A DNA stretch of 64,000 bases from Vombatus ursinus (GCF_900497805.2 NW_020954557.1:34184613-34248612), one strand, 5' to 3'. Counted from the stretch's first letter, positions 11,807 to 22,844 are shown. Made by a program: numbers and translations. The notes: a model not told the origin generated them from the letters alone.

Positions 11807-13723
11807 CTGTTGGTGAAATGAGAACAGACACAAAGCATTGGAGATAGTCTATAGAATAATCAGGGAATTACACTGCCCTCTACCAACATGCAGTTAAATG
11901 CAAGACTGGCTTTGCCTTCAGTAATGCTAACATGGCTGCTTCCTCTTTGTTCTCAGAGGCATAACCCAAATCCCATAACAGAAACTTTGCAGCTTTTTTC
12001 TTACTTACTACTATAAATAAATGAGATGTGGGCACCTGATTTGGGTAGTAACCTTCCACTAGCATTAAGTAAAGTGAATAACATCCATTTTAGAATACTT
12101 TTTACTTAAGAGATTCTCTTTTCAAGCTTATATGCAAATGAGACAAGAAGGGAGGAGGGAAGGCACTAGAATATCTGACAATGACTTTAAACGAGTTTTA
12201 CTGAGGCAGAATTAACAAGCTACAGCAGGGAGCACACAAATAGTTTTGACAATATTTTATCTGTTTCTTTGAACCTAAAAACGTTTACAAATCAATTGGT
12301 GGAAATTTACAAACATTATCACATGAACACTTTGAAGGATTTTTACTTTTAGCATTTAACTGAATCTCTTTCCCACATCCTAAGTACAGTACTCAAATTG
12401 AAAAGTGTATTTTCAGATTACAAACTAAGCATGTGTTGTAGCTTCCGTCAACTTCAGAAACTTGACTTTTCCTTTCCATTTTTCTCTTTTAAAAAATGTT
12501 AGATGCTTTGATGACTTTAGGTTTGTTTAATAAGTTCTCTGACAACAGGCTACAACAAAATGAATCATTTATGTCAACAAATTTTAACCATTTGAAGTAC
12601 TGCACACTGAAAATGATCTCCAGATTAAGGTGACTAAGAGAAAAGGTAAATAGGTGTGAAACTACATAAACAATATCCCTGAAACTTTGCAAAACCGATG
12701 AAGTTAAATAATTTTTTTCCATTTTCTATGTACTTTTACAAACATTTAAAAATTACTGCCTTCAAATAACTTTAATGTTGCTTAATGATACAACTGTGTA
12801 AGTCTTCAGAGACTAGGAATAATCATATGGGTTAATGACTCTCTTCTGCAACTTCACCACCAACATTGATGGATTTCCATTGGTAGAATCTGTTTTTCAT
12901 GCCCATCAAAGCATAATATAAATCAGCAGAAAACAAATGCTTTTTTCCACCCAACATATGAAAATATGGATTTTTTTTTCCCTACTGCTGATCCACGTGA
13001 ATGTGAACAGTCAAATTCACCCACAACTTTCCTACTGAACAGGCAATGGGGCAATGTAAGCTCTGAAGTGACTTCTTAACTGGAAAACTCACGTTCCACA
13101 GTTTCATTTGCTCTTGTACAACAAAATGCAAGATGATTCTAGCTAAATGCAAAAAAGAAGTATAAAGCATTTTAAAGCCTCTCTTTTCCAAGGCTGAAGA
13201 TGATGACTAGTTAGCTATAATGATGCTCAATATTTTTTAGGACTTGACAGTTTTTTTTTTTTAGAGAAAACTAATACATTTTACATGTCAATAGGATCAC
13301 ACAGAATTCCAAAAGATTTCTAAAACTTATGAGTTACTGCTGACCTGAGTTTCTATTATACAGAAGTTGATAAGACAGAGTAAAGCAGCAACCTTAAAGC
13401 ATCACCTAATTTGAGAATACATAGTTTTCCTTCATGAACTATATTTACTAAAATAACAAGGGTCAGGGTATATGACATATCTCTACAGAAACACTCTTTT
13501 ACTCAAGCCAACACATTAGTGAAGTTTCCTTTAAGGTGTCATTTTTAAAAGGTTATCTCATATACAACCTTGGGAATGGCAACTTTTCATTTAACCAAAA
13601 AAAAGTTTGTAACTTAGTATTTTGGTTTCTGTATTTAGAGATAATATAACTGAAGTCCTAATCCCCTTAAAATAAAGTTTATAGACTTCACTTCAAAAAA
13701 AAATCACCTCTCATAGGTATTAC
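11807..13723 (-). other. UBE2E3: UBE2E3 intron 2
   Basis: This 1.9-kb intron separates the two coding exons. It starts with gtaata at 13723-13718 on the minus strand and ends with ccaacag at 11807. It is AT-rich and I recognise no repeat or RNA gene in it. Confidence 0.85.
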
Positions 13724-13917
13724 CTTTTAGCACTAGTGGATAACTTAGCAGTGGTTTTGCTAGATAGTTTGGTGTTTTTCTTCTGCTGGGTGGCAGACGG
13801 TTTTCTTTCTTCTTGTTCCTCAGGTTCTGGTGCTGCTGGGTCCCTCTGATCTGCATCTGAACTACCACTGCTGGTACTTGGACTTTCATCATCTGACCTT
13901 TGCCTATCACTGGACAT
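13724..13917 (-). CDS. UBE2E3: UBE2E3 first coding exon (residues 1-64)
   Basis: The minus-strand reading from the ATG at 13917 begins MSSDRQRSDDESPSTSSGSS and ends in TAKLSTSAK plus two bases of Arg65. This is the UBE2E3 N-terminus as I recall it from human; UBE2E1 and UBE2E2 differ (UBE2E2 starts MSTEAQRVDD). Residues 1-55 form a Ser/Asp/Glu/Lys-rich, probably disordered extension typical of class III E2s, before the UBC core. The start has a purine at -3 (AAG ATG). The exon carries 18 nt of 5' UTR (13918-13935) after a ttttcag acceptor, and ends at a gtaata donor. The open frame can be read upstream of the ATG, but that stretch is intron. Human protein length is 207 aa, so about 40 percent of it is in this window. 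Confidence 0.97.
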
Positions 13918-13935
13918 CTTGGTCGAGTTATTTCT
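13918..13935 (-). other. UBE2E3: UBE2E3 5' UTR part of exon 2
   Basis: Eighteen bases, AGAAATAACTCGACCAAG, lie between the pyrimidine-rich acceptor (ttttcag) and the start codon. The acceptor tract is the T/C-rich stretch to its right on the plus strand. Confidence 0.8.
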
Positions 13936-14772
13936 CTGAAAACTTTTAAAAGAGAAAAGAAAAAAGGGGTTAAACCTTAAAAACAAATTCCACATCATTC
14001 CTTTCTGCAAAATGTTTCCTAAAATCTGTCTTTTAAATGAAAAGCCTTGAAAAGTGTCTATACACTTATCTCATTGTTACTGCAAGGTTACAGAGGGAGG
14101 TGATGTATATACCAGAATGCCAATATTTAAAGATTTACACAACTCAACTTGGAAAACCCACTCACAATTTTTTTTCGTCCCTTGGACAATCTATCAATTG
14201 TCTACTTTCTCAGAAGGCACGAAACAGATTTGCCAGGGAACTTAGGCAATGAACATTAATAACATATGACACATTGTAAATAACAGACCTCGCTGAAAAA
14301 TGTTAAAAAGTCACTAATAACGTCTAAATATTTACACATTTACGTTGGTCAGAGCTACCAAATTCCCTCTCTGAAGGAAAAACATGTCCTGTTAATCACC
14401 CATATGCTTCCTAAACGTGGCAACAACCCCTTTCTCTTTGCATTTAAGCCTTTAAGCACTATACCTCCCCCCTCCTCCCCAAGGAAAAAAGGGGGGGGGG
14501 ACTAATAAGCAGCCTCCTTCGTTTACACGGCCAGCAGCAAAGATTCATTTGGCCACCATAGGGCTGCTCCACAGTGAAAAGCAAAATTCAAACTGCACCT
14601 TCTGCAAACCTCCCAATGCCACCGTTTCTTGCTCAGTTTTTATATTACAGACCGACATTTTGGCCAAAAAAAAAAAAAAGGAACAAAGCCCCCTCCCCCC
14701 AAAAAAAGAACTCTGGACAGGATTTGTAAAAGAGAAAAAAATAAAAGAAAAAAGCTTTGGATAGAAAATTGC

Positions 14773-14797
14773 AGCAGCAGCGGCGGCGGCGGCGGTG
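14773..14797. repeat. GCA/GCG trinucleotide stretch
   Basis: A short gcagcagcag run followed by about five ggc units lies in putative intron 1, at the left edge of the CpG island. Confidence 0.8.
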
Positions 14798-15029
14798 GAA
14801 ATGCAGCTTTGCAGCCCCCTTTGTGGGGAGGGACAGGGAGAGGGTTTGTTATGGTAGGAGGCAGCGCTCCAATATCAGCATGGTGTGTGCACCAAGTGAT
14901 GCGTGAAGTCAGTCCTGGCTCCTCGGGCTCCCGGAGACCGACAGGGCGAGCGCTGAAAACAAGAACAAAGCTCCCTCTGCCCCCCCTCCCCCCCTCCTAC
15001 CCCCACCAACCAACCCCAGCTCGCCCCGG

Positions 15030-15064
15030 CGGCGGCTGCTGCTGCCGCTGCTGCTGCTGCTCCT

Positions 15065-15099
<35 letters not shown>

Positions 15100-15135
15100 T
15101 GCTGCTGCTGCTTCTGCCGCCGCCGCTGCTGCAAA
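15030..15135. repeat. GCC/GCT compound trinucleotide repeat
   Basis: Eleven uninterrupted GCC units at 15065-15097 are followed by five GCT units, inside about 100 bp of mixed GCC/GCT triplets. On the UBE2E3 sense strand the motifs read GGC and AGC. The tract sits 50-150 bp downstream of the likely exon 1 donor. Such tracts commonly vary in length. Confidence 0.9.
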
Positions 15136-15183
15136 CCGCCCCCCCATCTCTCACCGCCCCCCCCAAAACCCTTCCAGCTTTAC

Positions 15184-15430
15184 CTTCACCGCCGTCCTGT
15201 CCCGCTTACACGCAGCTAAGATGTGGGGGAGGGAGAGAGAAAAAAAAAAAAACCCTTCCTTAAGGAAATGGAAGCAGCCGGGAGGGGGGAAGGGGGGGGG
15301 AGGAAAAAAAAGAAGCAGAGGAGGCTCTGGCCGGGGAGTGTGGAACATTGAAAGTCGGAGGGGGTTGTGTAGTGCGGCGCTCTGGCCGGAGGGTGGCGCC
15401 GCCCAGCGCCTTTGCAAAAAAAAAAAAAAA
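15184..15430 (-). other. UBE2E3: Candidate UBE2E3 non-coding exon 1
   Basis: A strong donor on the minus strand, gtgaag followed by gtaaag, ends a GC-rich stretch at 15184. Exon 2 begins with untranslated sequence after an acceptor, so a non-coding first exon is required, and this is the best donor I see in the island. The 5' limit given is only a guess, because no start signal is visible. Other donors in the island cannot be ruled out. Confidence 0.4.
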
Positions 15431-16345
15431 GAGAGGGGGAGAAAAGAAAATGGGGGTGGGGTGGGGGGCGGAGGGGGGAAGAGGGGGAGGAGGAGGCGCC
15501 GCTGCTGTGCGAGGGCGCGAGCTCCCCGGGAGCCCAGATGGAACAGGGGAGATCCGAGAGTTCTACGGCCTCCCCTGTCCCCGCTCGCCTCCCGATCGGT
15601 GCAGTCAGCAAGTTCCCGGCGAGCTGGGAGGGAAGGGGAGGGGTGCGGGAGGGAAGGGGAGGAGGAGGGGAGGGGGAGGAGGAGGCGGCGCGCGTGCTCG
15701 CTTGCCTGGCTGTGGGGCGCGCGCCGGCGGCCCGGGCTGGCTCACTCCCGTCGTTCGCCCTCTCTCTCTCTTGCTCGCTCTCTCCCTCCCCCCCCAACGC
15801 TTCCCTTCACCCGGGGGGCGCACGCGTCCACCCGCCTGGGCCGGCCAAGGACAAAGAGTGCGCCGCCCGCCGGGGACAGGGGCGGACTGGCCCGAAGGAA
15901 TGCGCCGGGCCGGCCAGCCAGCCAGCCCCGGGGAGGGCGGGGGCACCAGCCCGAGGGGCCAGAGGGCCGATTTTGCAGCAGGGTGGTTTCCGGCCTGCAC
16001 CACTCAACTCTCCCTACCCCACCGCCCTTCCCGGAGCTACCCACTGGGCTACCCACCCCTTGGGTCTGCGCGGGGGAGGAGGAGGAGAGAGCTCGCCGTC
16101 TGGTGCACTTCGGCAGTGCCAGCAGGGAGGGTCACCCCCAAAGGCTCTCCTCCCCCCTCCTGGCACCCTTCCCCCAGTGCAGGAGGCGGCGGCGGTGGCT
16201 CTGGATACTAAAGGGCTGGGTATTGGGGGAGGGTGGATCCTCAGGGCCCAGGATCTCGGGCCTGCCACCCCAGACCTTTCGTTGCTGTCGGAAGCCACCC
16301 CGCCGCCTCCCTCCTGCCCGGGAAGATTGATTGATATTTACTGAA

Positions 16346-17159
16346 GAGTCCAGGGAGTGTGAAGAGCCATCTTCTCTTCCCTGCAATCCGAGTGGGAGGG
16401 GATGAAGGGGAGTGGGGGATTGGGAAGGAGGGTCCTGGGAACTGGAGTCAAGAAAGGATTTAAGGGGGCTTGGTGACCTCAGCGCCTTTTTTGCCCTTCC
16501 CCTTAACATCGCTCCCCCACGGGATGAGGTTCCGGGTGCCTTGGAAACTTAAAAGGGGGAATAAAAAAATTTAAATGTCCCGCTCACGTTGGAAAGGGGC
16601 GCGACCACAGCACATTTTCTGCAGCGCGATCCTGACATGCATGCAAGACCCCAGCCCTGGACAGATGCACCTTGCCAGCAGCATTAGTTTAGCTTGATTG
16701 CTCAAACTCAAGATAAACTCTTTTCTCTTCCTTCTCTCCCCCCCAACTAGTTTTGATTAACCGTTCATTTCTGGTCTCCTGGCAGTCGGCCCCAGGCCCA
16801 ATCACAAGGTGGCCAGAAATACAAAAACTTCCTGTTTACAGCCCAGACCTGCCCCTGCTACTGAGCAGCCCCGGTTCCAGTGATGGAGCCCGAGAGAAAT
16901 TTGTGGATTCCACTCATACAGATGTTGGCAAAAGCAAAAAAGAGAGAGATCAGAGTGCTGGCAGTATGGGAAGTTCAACAGAAAGAACGTCAAAAAGGGA
17001 AATGAGCCCCCACACTGGGCTGATTTTTTTTTCTCCCCAAATAGAAAGGTTTTTGTGAGAGGTTGCCCCCAAGTAGATCTGATCAGTAAATAACACTCGT
17101 ATTTACTCAAGGACACAAGTTGGGGAAAAAAGGTATTTCTGGGAAAATAGACTTTGACC
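16346..17159. other. Upstream flank of the CpG island
   Basis: The GC content falls through this stretch. A CCAAT motif lies near 16798 on the plus strand. An open frame at 16753-17058 shows no homology that I recognise. Confidence 0.4.
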
Positions 17160-17545
17160 CTAGCTAGGAGTTTGGACTTTGTTCTGTCAGCAGTGGGGAG
17201 CCATGGAAGGTTTTTGTGATGGGGAGTGGGGGTGTTAAAGTGTGCTTTATTTAGCGGGATGAATGGAAGAGGGAGAAGCAGAAACACCACTGGCTAGGAA
17301 ACCAGTTGGGGGTTATCTGGCTGTGAATTGTTAAAGCCCTGGAGTTAGGTGGTAATAGTCAAAATGGAAAGATGTAGAAAGTTGTGAAGAAAGAATCAGT
17401 AGGATTTGGTGACCGGTTATAGAGGAGGATAAGGGAAAGAGAAAGGTGTAAGATGATTTCAGGTTTTGTGCCTGGGGAATAGAAATAGGGCAGTCAGGTA
17501 AAGGACTTGGTTTGAGGGGAGAAGATAAATTCATAGAGACAGAAT
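17160..17545 (-). repeat. L2 LINE, internal part
   Basis: The antisense L2 landmarks gagtttggactttgttctgt, gagccatggaaggtttttgt and ggatttggtgaccggtt occur in the order seen in other copies here. Read on the minus strand these are the 3' half of the L2 ORF2. Confidence 0.7.
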
Positions 17546-17599
17546 TTTATAGCACAAAAAGGATTAGAGGTCTGGAAAGAAAGTAATTTGGAGCCATTA

Positions 17600-17830
17600 A
17601 GATTTGGACTCAAGGCCCAGCCAATTTTGCCATTTACTGTACTAGCTCCGTGACCTTAAGCAAGTCACTTAACTTGTGAATCTCAATTTTCTCCTCTGTG
17701 AATTCATTTAAATATGTATGCATTTTAATTCCTGTTCTGTTTACCTTAATAGGGCTATTATGAGAATTAAATTAGTTTACGAATGTGAAAATATGAAAAC
17801 ACTTTATAAATTCTAAAAGGATATACAACT
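17600..17830 (+). repeat. CORE-SINE
   Basis: The CORE (gctccgtgaccttaagcaag) and the tail with gggctattatgagaattaaa and aaaacactttataaattcta are in the expected sense order. Confidence 0.75.
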
Positions 17831-17929
17831 TACTATAAGGTGGTAGTGTGATTATCGTCCATCTCATTTTACAGATTTGGACCCAGAGTTTTGGCCAATG
17901 ATAAAGTGAAAAGAACAGTAAACCATTAA

Positions 17930-18065
17930 GTTAGGTGTCTAGTCTTTGCTCTCTCTGACACTACCTAAAGGTAAATGACAAGCAAATAATCTTTCAGAGT
18001 CTTAGCTCCTTCATCTGTAAAATCAACTGACATCTAAAATCACTTCCAGCTCTAAATTTATGTTT
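17930..18065 (+). repeat. MIR-like SINE fragment
   Basis: It contains aggtgtctagtctttgctct, ctccttcatctgtaaaatca and cacttccagctctaaattta, a diverged MIR-type 3' half. Confidence 0.5.
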
Positions 18066-18119
18066 CAACTCTAAACTTCACATCAGTGTTGTGTACCCAA
18101 AATAGGTTGTCTTTAACTT

Positions 18120-18655
18120 TTTCCTCTTCAGTTAGAATGTAAGCTCCTTGCAGGAAGGGACTTTTATTTTTATCTTTGTAATTCCCTTTATCAAGGAATT
18201 CACGTATCCAGTCCCTATCCCTAATCTAAAGAAGGCCTCCCCATTTAATGAGTACTTAATAAGTGAATGTCTCTTGTTATACTTTTTGTTTCCACTTTTA
18301 TTCTTCTACCCTGCAATGTGATCCCTTTTCAGATTTCACTCATTCTTTAAGACCCAGTCAAAATCCCTTCTTTTTTAAAACTTAGGTCCATGATGTCCTC
18401 CTCTGAACTTCTAGAACACTTAATTCCTATCCTATTCATTCAGAAATTAGTCATGTAGTTCCTTTTGATGATTTTTAAAAATATTTTTCATATTTTCATT
18501 TCCTTTCCCCTTTCTATTTAACATTTCAAATATCTGTACCTTGAATCCCCAACCAGACTGTTAACTCCTAGAGAGCAAGGACCTCATACCAGATATCCCC
18601 AAGAAAGATTAGGATAGTGCTCAATAAATGTTTGTTGATTGATGTCTTTTGTTGA
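18120..18655 (+). repeat. L2 3' ends, two or more sense copies
   Basis: Two L2 termini stand in sense orientation. The first is at 18120-18285 (gaatgtaagctccttgcagg). The second is at 18300-18655, with the upstream L2 segment cattctttaagacccagtca and a terminus gtgctcaataaatgtttgtt. Both are 5'-truncated. Confidence 0.75.
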
Positions 18656-18734
18656 TTTGAGCTGTTTTCTTTATTTTCAGGTGCCCCCTCAAGCTCTCTC
18701 AGTGTTCCTTCAACTCCCTGCTTGCTCTATATTT

Positions 18735-18945
18735 TTCTTCTTTCTCTTTTCCCATTCTTTCCTTCCTTCCTCCCTTCTTTCTTGCTTGCTTCTCCCTTTC
18801 TTCCTCCCTCCCTTCCCTTCCTTCTTTCCTTCTTCTCTCCCATCTTTCTTTCCTCCCTCCCTTTTTGTTCCTTTCTTTTACCATCCTTCCTCCCTCCCTT
18901 CCTTCTTTCCCTCCTTCCTTATTTCCTTCCTTCCTATTTAGTTTT
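18735..18945. repeat. Pyrimidine-rich (CCTT)n tract
   Basis: About 210 bp are almost purely C and T on the plus strand, with CCTT, CTTT and CCCTCC units. The apparent proteins from this stretch are low-complexity artefacts. Confidence 0.95.
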
Positions 18946-18949
18946 TGGG

Positions 18950-19145
18950 AGCAGCATAATGTAATACAAATAGTTCTAGACTAGAAATTAGGTTACCTGA
19001 ATTCTGGTTAGTAGCACAGCTGGAACTGTGAGACCTTAGACAAGTCATTTCATTTCTCTGGGCCTTGATTTTCTTGTTTGTAGAATAAGAGCATTGAACT
19101 AATTTAACTAAAGTCCTTGCCAGCTCCAAAACGTTGTGATATAGG
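18950..19145 (+). repeat. MIR-type SINE
   Basis: The order gggagcagcataatgtaata, gaccttagacaagtcatttc, tgggccttgattttcttgtt and gtccttgccagctccaaaac is a full MIR-like element. Confidence 0.7.
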
Positions 19146-19589
19146 TATCCATTTACCTATACCCATCCTTCTCTATGCCATCAAGGTTTCACCAATAAAA
19201 TGTGGAAATAGAGAAATTTCATTCATCAATAGAAATGGACTGGTTCACTAGGACGACATTTTTTGGGGGTGGGGGTTCTGCTTCAGGTTTTAAAAAAAAT
19301 CATTTTCACCCATAAGTACTGAGCAGCTCGTTTCAGTTTTTCCCCAAAATAGGGAACTTAAGGATATTTTCTGGAAGAACAATTCCTCTCCTTTTTTCAA
19401 ATAGTTGTGAAAAAGAGTGGATGAAGTGGATACAGTCTCTAGTTCTCTGCTTCCATGTCCTGGGATGCCTTCTGTCTTGGAGGATTTTAATACAAAATGA
19501 AAAAGTCTCTTTCCTTTTTTTTTTTTTAAAGTTAGTGATGCTAATAAACAGTGTTATTGAAGTTGTTGGAGGTATAGTTCCAGATTAAA

Positions 19590-19800
19590 CATTCTAATAC
19601 ACAGTTTTGATCATGTCACTGCCAACTAAATACAGTCTCTTCTTGGCGTTTAAAGTCTTGTATAATCTGGCTCTAACCTACCCCTCCAAGTTTATCTCAC
19701 ATTAGTTCTTCATGTATTTCCCCTCCAGCTTGATGTGATCATTCACCATTTCCTGAAATCATACCCTGCTCTTCTCATCAGTGCTGTTGTTTATGGTGTT
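19590..19800 (+). repeat. L2 LINE fragment
   Basis: It contains gatcatgtcactgccaacta, gtataatctggctctaacct and ttatctcacattagttcttc, a well-known L2 block upstream of the 3' end, in sense orientation. Confidence 0.75.
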
Positions 19801-19829
19801 TCCTAATATCAATCAGAATGCCGAAGAAC

Positions 19830-20195
19830 CTAAAATTCACTTCTATGAAGAACAGTTGAAGGACTTGGGGATGTTCAGCCTGGAAAAGAGAATGCTTAGA
19901 GTAGAGGTAGGATTGGTGAAGAAACATGATGGCTGGCTTCAAGTGTTTGAAGAGTTGTCATGGAAAGGGGACTAGACATTCTCTTTGGCCCTAGAGACAG
20001 AATCTACAACAGTGGATAGGAAGCGGCAAGAGGTCAATTTAATCTTAATGGAAGGGAAGAAAATCAACAGTCAGAGCTATGTCAAAGTAGAATGGGCTGC
20101 TTTGGATTATCAGGTGTATTATAGTGAAGATTCTTTTTTTAGGTGTAGGTTGGATTAGTCCCTTCCAACTCTGAAACTGTAATTCTATAAACTGG
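19830..20195 (+). repeat. L3/CR1 LINE 3' end
   Basis: Sense L3/CR1 landmarks are aacatgatggctggcttcaa, aagtgtttgaagagttgtca, gtagaatgggctgctttgga and cccttccaactctgaaactg. Together they form the 3' UTR of an L3-type LINE. Confidence 0.8.
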
Positions 20196-20879
20196 CTTTC
20201 AATAAAGGGAGAAAGAATATAAAACAGTTGAGAGGAACAACTGTTCCCAGATAAAGATTCCAACCCCAGTACACATAACATTTGTCTTTTTCCACTTGAA
20301 AGTGGACAATGTGTTTCTCTCTTTCTCATCCCCCATCCCTACCCTCCTCTAACTTAGTTGAGTACTAGTAGATTCAAAAGCATAGCCTAGATATATCATT
20401 TGTTTGAGTAGTAAAGATCTGAGTAGTTTGAATAGTAAAGATCTGCATTTTCCACAAAAAAAACATTAGTTACATTCTTATTCAGTTGCTGGCCCTCCCA
20501 AGCAGTCATAGGTTTGAGGCCTGGAAGAAAATGGATAACAAAAGGACAAATTCTCCAGAGGTTGGTACCTCAAGCTTTTCAAGAGCACACAGGAAAAATG
20601 AGACTTTCACCAACCAAATAGCTTTTCACGTAAACATTTTGGACATTATTAACTTTTTCTTCTGTATTCCTTCACATATTTGTTTAAATTAAGGTTACCC
20701 AATGAGAAATAATAAGTGTGTTTTGAATTAATTTGATTGGCACTCAGTCTTGTGGAAAAGATTGCAGACCTGAACCATTAAAAGAAAAAGAAAGAAACTG
20801 AGTTACCACAAGATGAGTTGGAGAGTTCTACTATGGCTAAAAAACTAGCTGATAGAAAACAAAGGTTAAAAATAAATAG
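20196..20879. other. Intergenic, mostly unclassified
   Basis: No gene is seen. A small imperfect tandem duplication of about 22 bp around gtaaagatct lies at 20402-20446. Confidence 0.45.
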
Positions 20880-21170
20880 GTCTTTCTTGGATAGACAAGT
20901 GTTAAAAGTGGGTCCTTCAGGGATCTCCACTAGGAAGAGTCTTTTTTAACCTTTTCGTAAGTATTCTAGACAAGAGCATATACAGTAAAATTTCAAAGTA
21001 CAAATTATATTAGCCCTTCCAGGTAGTAAAATCCCAGGTGGATTGCGATAAAGTAAAGAGGTCATCAACCTATGCGAGTCAGTGGAAAATGGCAAATGAG
21101 CTTCATTACTGGGAAATGTATACAGAAAAATAAATCTAACCTGCATTTAAGTGATAGCCTAGGGGCTTCA
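20880..21170 (+). repeat. L3/CR1 LINE, ORF2 C-terminal part
   Basis: The stretch gggtccttcagggatctcca and the following cctttt-cgtaagtattctagac match the sense L3 segment after the RT core. It continues to the part that reads aaaatggcaaatgagcttca. It is diverged, with no long open frame. Confidence 0.65.
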
Positions 21171-21350
21171 AGGTGTAACTTTTAAGTTCAGGAGAACTGA
21201 GTTCAACATCTGGCTCAGCCAGGAACTACAGCAGTATAATTTGGGACAACTCAACTAATCTAAGCTAGATTGTTGTGAGTCTCAATGTGAAAAAAAAAAT
21301 AATATATATATAAAGTATTTTAAAAGTGTTATATAACTGTAAGCTTTGTT
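21171..21350 (+). repeat. CORE-SINE with simple-repeat tail
   Basis: The head has gggcttcaaggtgtaact and gaactgagttcaacatctgg. The 3' part has tattttaaaagtgttatata. A TA-rich run at about 21300-21312 interrupts it. Confidence 0.5.
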
Positions 21351-21929
21351 TTTTAAACATTTATGACCTGGAAAAAGGTTCTTAAAAGTCTTGTGACCTC
21401 TATACACTTTGTTGCATGGGACCAATAATTAATATCCCAGAACCCCAACCCTGGGTTTATGAGGACTGTATTGAATCTTGGAGACCTCTACCAGGAATTT
21501 CACTTGGGCTTATGCCCCTAACAAGAATTTCCCTAGAAATATAAGAACATGGCTCTTGTCTAGATCTCTACAGAGAAATTAAAGGGTCCAAAGCTACCAT
21601 GCAAGGACTCAAGCTAACAATACCCTGAATGTAGGACAGACATTTTACTTAATGGAAAATTCACCGAAGTCCATGAACAGTCAAAAAAACTCTGCTTCCG
21701 TCTCCAGTGGACCTTTTACCTTCCTATGGCTCTAAGTAGTCCTACAGACTTGTATTATTTCTCTGAGTGGGATCTTACTGGAAAAAAAAATTCAAATAAG
21801 AAGCACTTAATGGCCTATAAAATCAAACTCTTTCCCTCCAGTGAGTTTTACCTTCCTCAGTAACTATGTAGTTTCCCTATATGAAGTTCTACTCCCCCCA
21901 CTAGAGGAAAACATGAAGGGTTGCTAGAG
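21351..21929. other. Intergenic, unclassified
   Basis: I recognise no repeat family or gene. The stretch is compositionally ordinary. Confidence 0.4.
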
Positions 21930-22260
21930 AGCTATTATCACCTTCATTTTCCAGATAAGGAAACTGAGTTACAGAATGGTTATGTGACTTGCCCAAAGTT
22001 ACAAAGCTATTTAAGTGTCTGAGGAAGGATTCAAACTCAGGGGGCGGCTAGGTGGCTCAGTGGATAGAGCATGGGCCCTAGAGTCAGGAGGACCTGAGTT
22101 TCAAACTTAGCCTCAGACTCATAACACTTACTAGCTGTGTGACTCTAGGCAGTGTCACTTAACCCCAATTGCTTCACCCAAAAAAGAAAAGGATTCAAAC
22201 TCAGGTCTTTTTAATTCAAAGTCTCATACTCTTATCTACCCTGCCACCAGCTGCTTCTAA
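21930..22260 (+). repeat. MIR3-like repeat interrupted by a SINE
   Basis: Its left half (ttttccagataaggaaactg, cccaaagttacaaagcta) and right half (aggattcaaactcaggtctt, accctgccaccagctgcttc) join across the SINE at 22041-22188. Confidence 0.8.
22041..22188 (+). repeat. Marsupial tRNA-derived CORE-SINE
   Basis: The full-length order is present: ggcggctaggtggctcagtg head, gaggacctgagtttcaaact B-box region, CORE and short A-rich tail. A perfect 16-bp duplication, aaggattcaaactcag, flanks it at 22025-22040 and 22189-22204. Confidence 0.95.
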
Positions 22261-22599
22261 GATAGAGACAGAGAGATGGGAAAAGTGGGGAGAGAGGAGG
22301 TTATGAAGGCCTTTGAATGTCAAACAGAATTTTTTACCCTTTCTTCCACTGAGATCCTCCCCCCACCAACACACATACCTTTCCAGGCATCTATACAGCC
22401 CTTCAAACTTAGAGAATTAATCTGTTTGGGGCCTACCACAAAGGAGGAAAGAATTCAAGATCAATAGGGACTCCTCACGATCTTCATAGCTGATACAAAT
22501 CGTAGTACTAGTGATGGGCAAGGTCTGGTTTGTACTTTTTTGACTGACTCTATTCCGTTTGCTTCTTAGCTCCAACATGATTCAAAACTCCTCTGTTTA

Positions 22600-22725
22600 G
22601 TATAAAAACTCAGTGTTGTCGGGGAGTTTCTCCATAATCTCCAGTGGCTCCCTATCACTTCTAAGATCAAATAAAAAACCCCCAGTCTGTCATTGAAAAC
22701 CCTTCATAACCTGTGTCTCTACCCA
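22600..22725 (+). repeat. L2 LINE fragment
   Basis: It contains atctccagtggctccctatc, acttctaagatcaaataaaa and cattgaaaacccttcataac, the L2 block seen also at 19590-19800. Confidence 0.75.
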
Positions 22726-22835
22726 CTTTTCTCTTTCTCTCTCTCTGTCTCTCTCTTTTCTGTCTCTGTCTTCTCTTTTCTTCCCTCTTCTTTTCTCTTT
22801 TCTTCTGCTTCTTCTCCTTAGTCTCTCTCTCTCCC
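22726..22835. repeat. CT-rich simple repeat
   Basis: About 110 bp of tctctctgtctctc-type sequence on the plus strand. Confidence 0.9.
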
Positions 22836-22844
22836 CTTGGAAAA

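Larger units (their letters stand above)
13936..15183 (-). other. UBE2E3: UBE2E3 intron 1 (putative)
   Basis: If exon 1 ends at 15184, this 1.25-kb intron has a gtaaag donor at its 5' end and the ttttcag acceptor at 13936. Its 5' half is inside the CpG island and includes the GCC/GCT tract. Confidence 0.55.
14760..16345. promoter_or_regulatory. UBE2E3: CpG island promoter of UBE2E3
   Basis: GC content and CpG density rise sharply here against the AT-rich flanks. Several GC-box-like motifs occur (for example ggggcggac near 15881), with long purine and pyrimidine tracts and no TATA box that I can place. This is the standard architecture of a broadly expressed housekeeping-type gene. The transcription start is not decided by the sequence; it should lie right of 15184. 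The island extends about 1 kb upstream of the likely first exon, so divergent transcription is possible, but no opposite-strand gene is visible. Confidence 0.85.

Noticed and set aside
13918-14010. Upstream extension of the UBE2E3 reading frame
   Set aside because: The frame is open to 14010, but a pyrimidine tract and acceptor at 13936 show that this part is intron, and the ATG at 13917 gives the known N-terminus.
14629-15219. Plus-strand 196-codon and minus-strand poly-Ala frames
   Set aside because: They are translations of the GCC/GCT triplet tract and A-runs, not genes.
15221-16344. Three overlapping plus-strand open frames of 287-369 codons
   Set aside because: All frames are open because stop codons are rare in this GC-rich island. 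The products are Gly/Arg/Pro-rich low complexity with no domain, so I treat them as artefacts of composition.
18639-18964. Open frames in the CCTT tract
   Set aside because: A C/T-only simple repeat gives Phe/Pro/Ser/Leu-rich text on one strand and Glu/Arg/Lys-rich text on the other.
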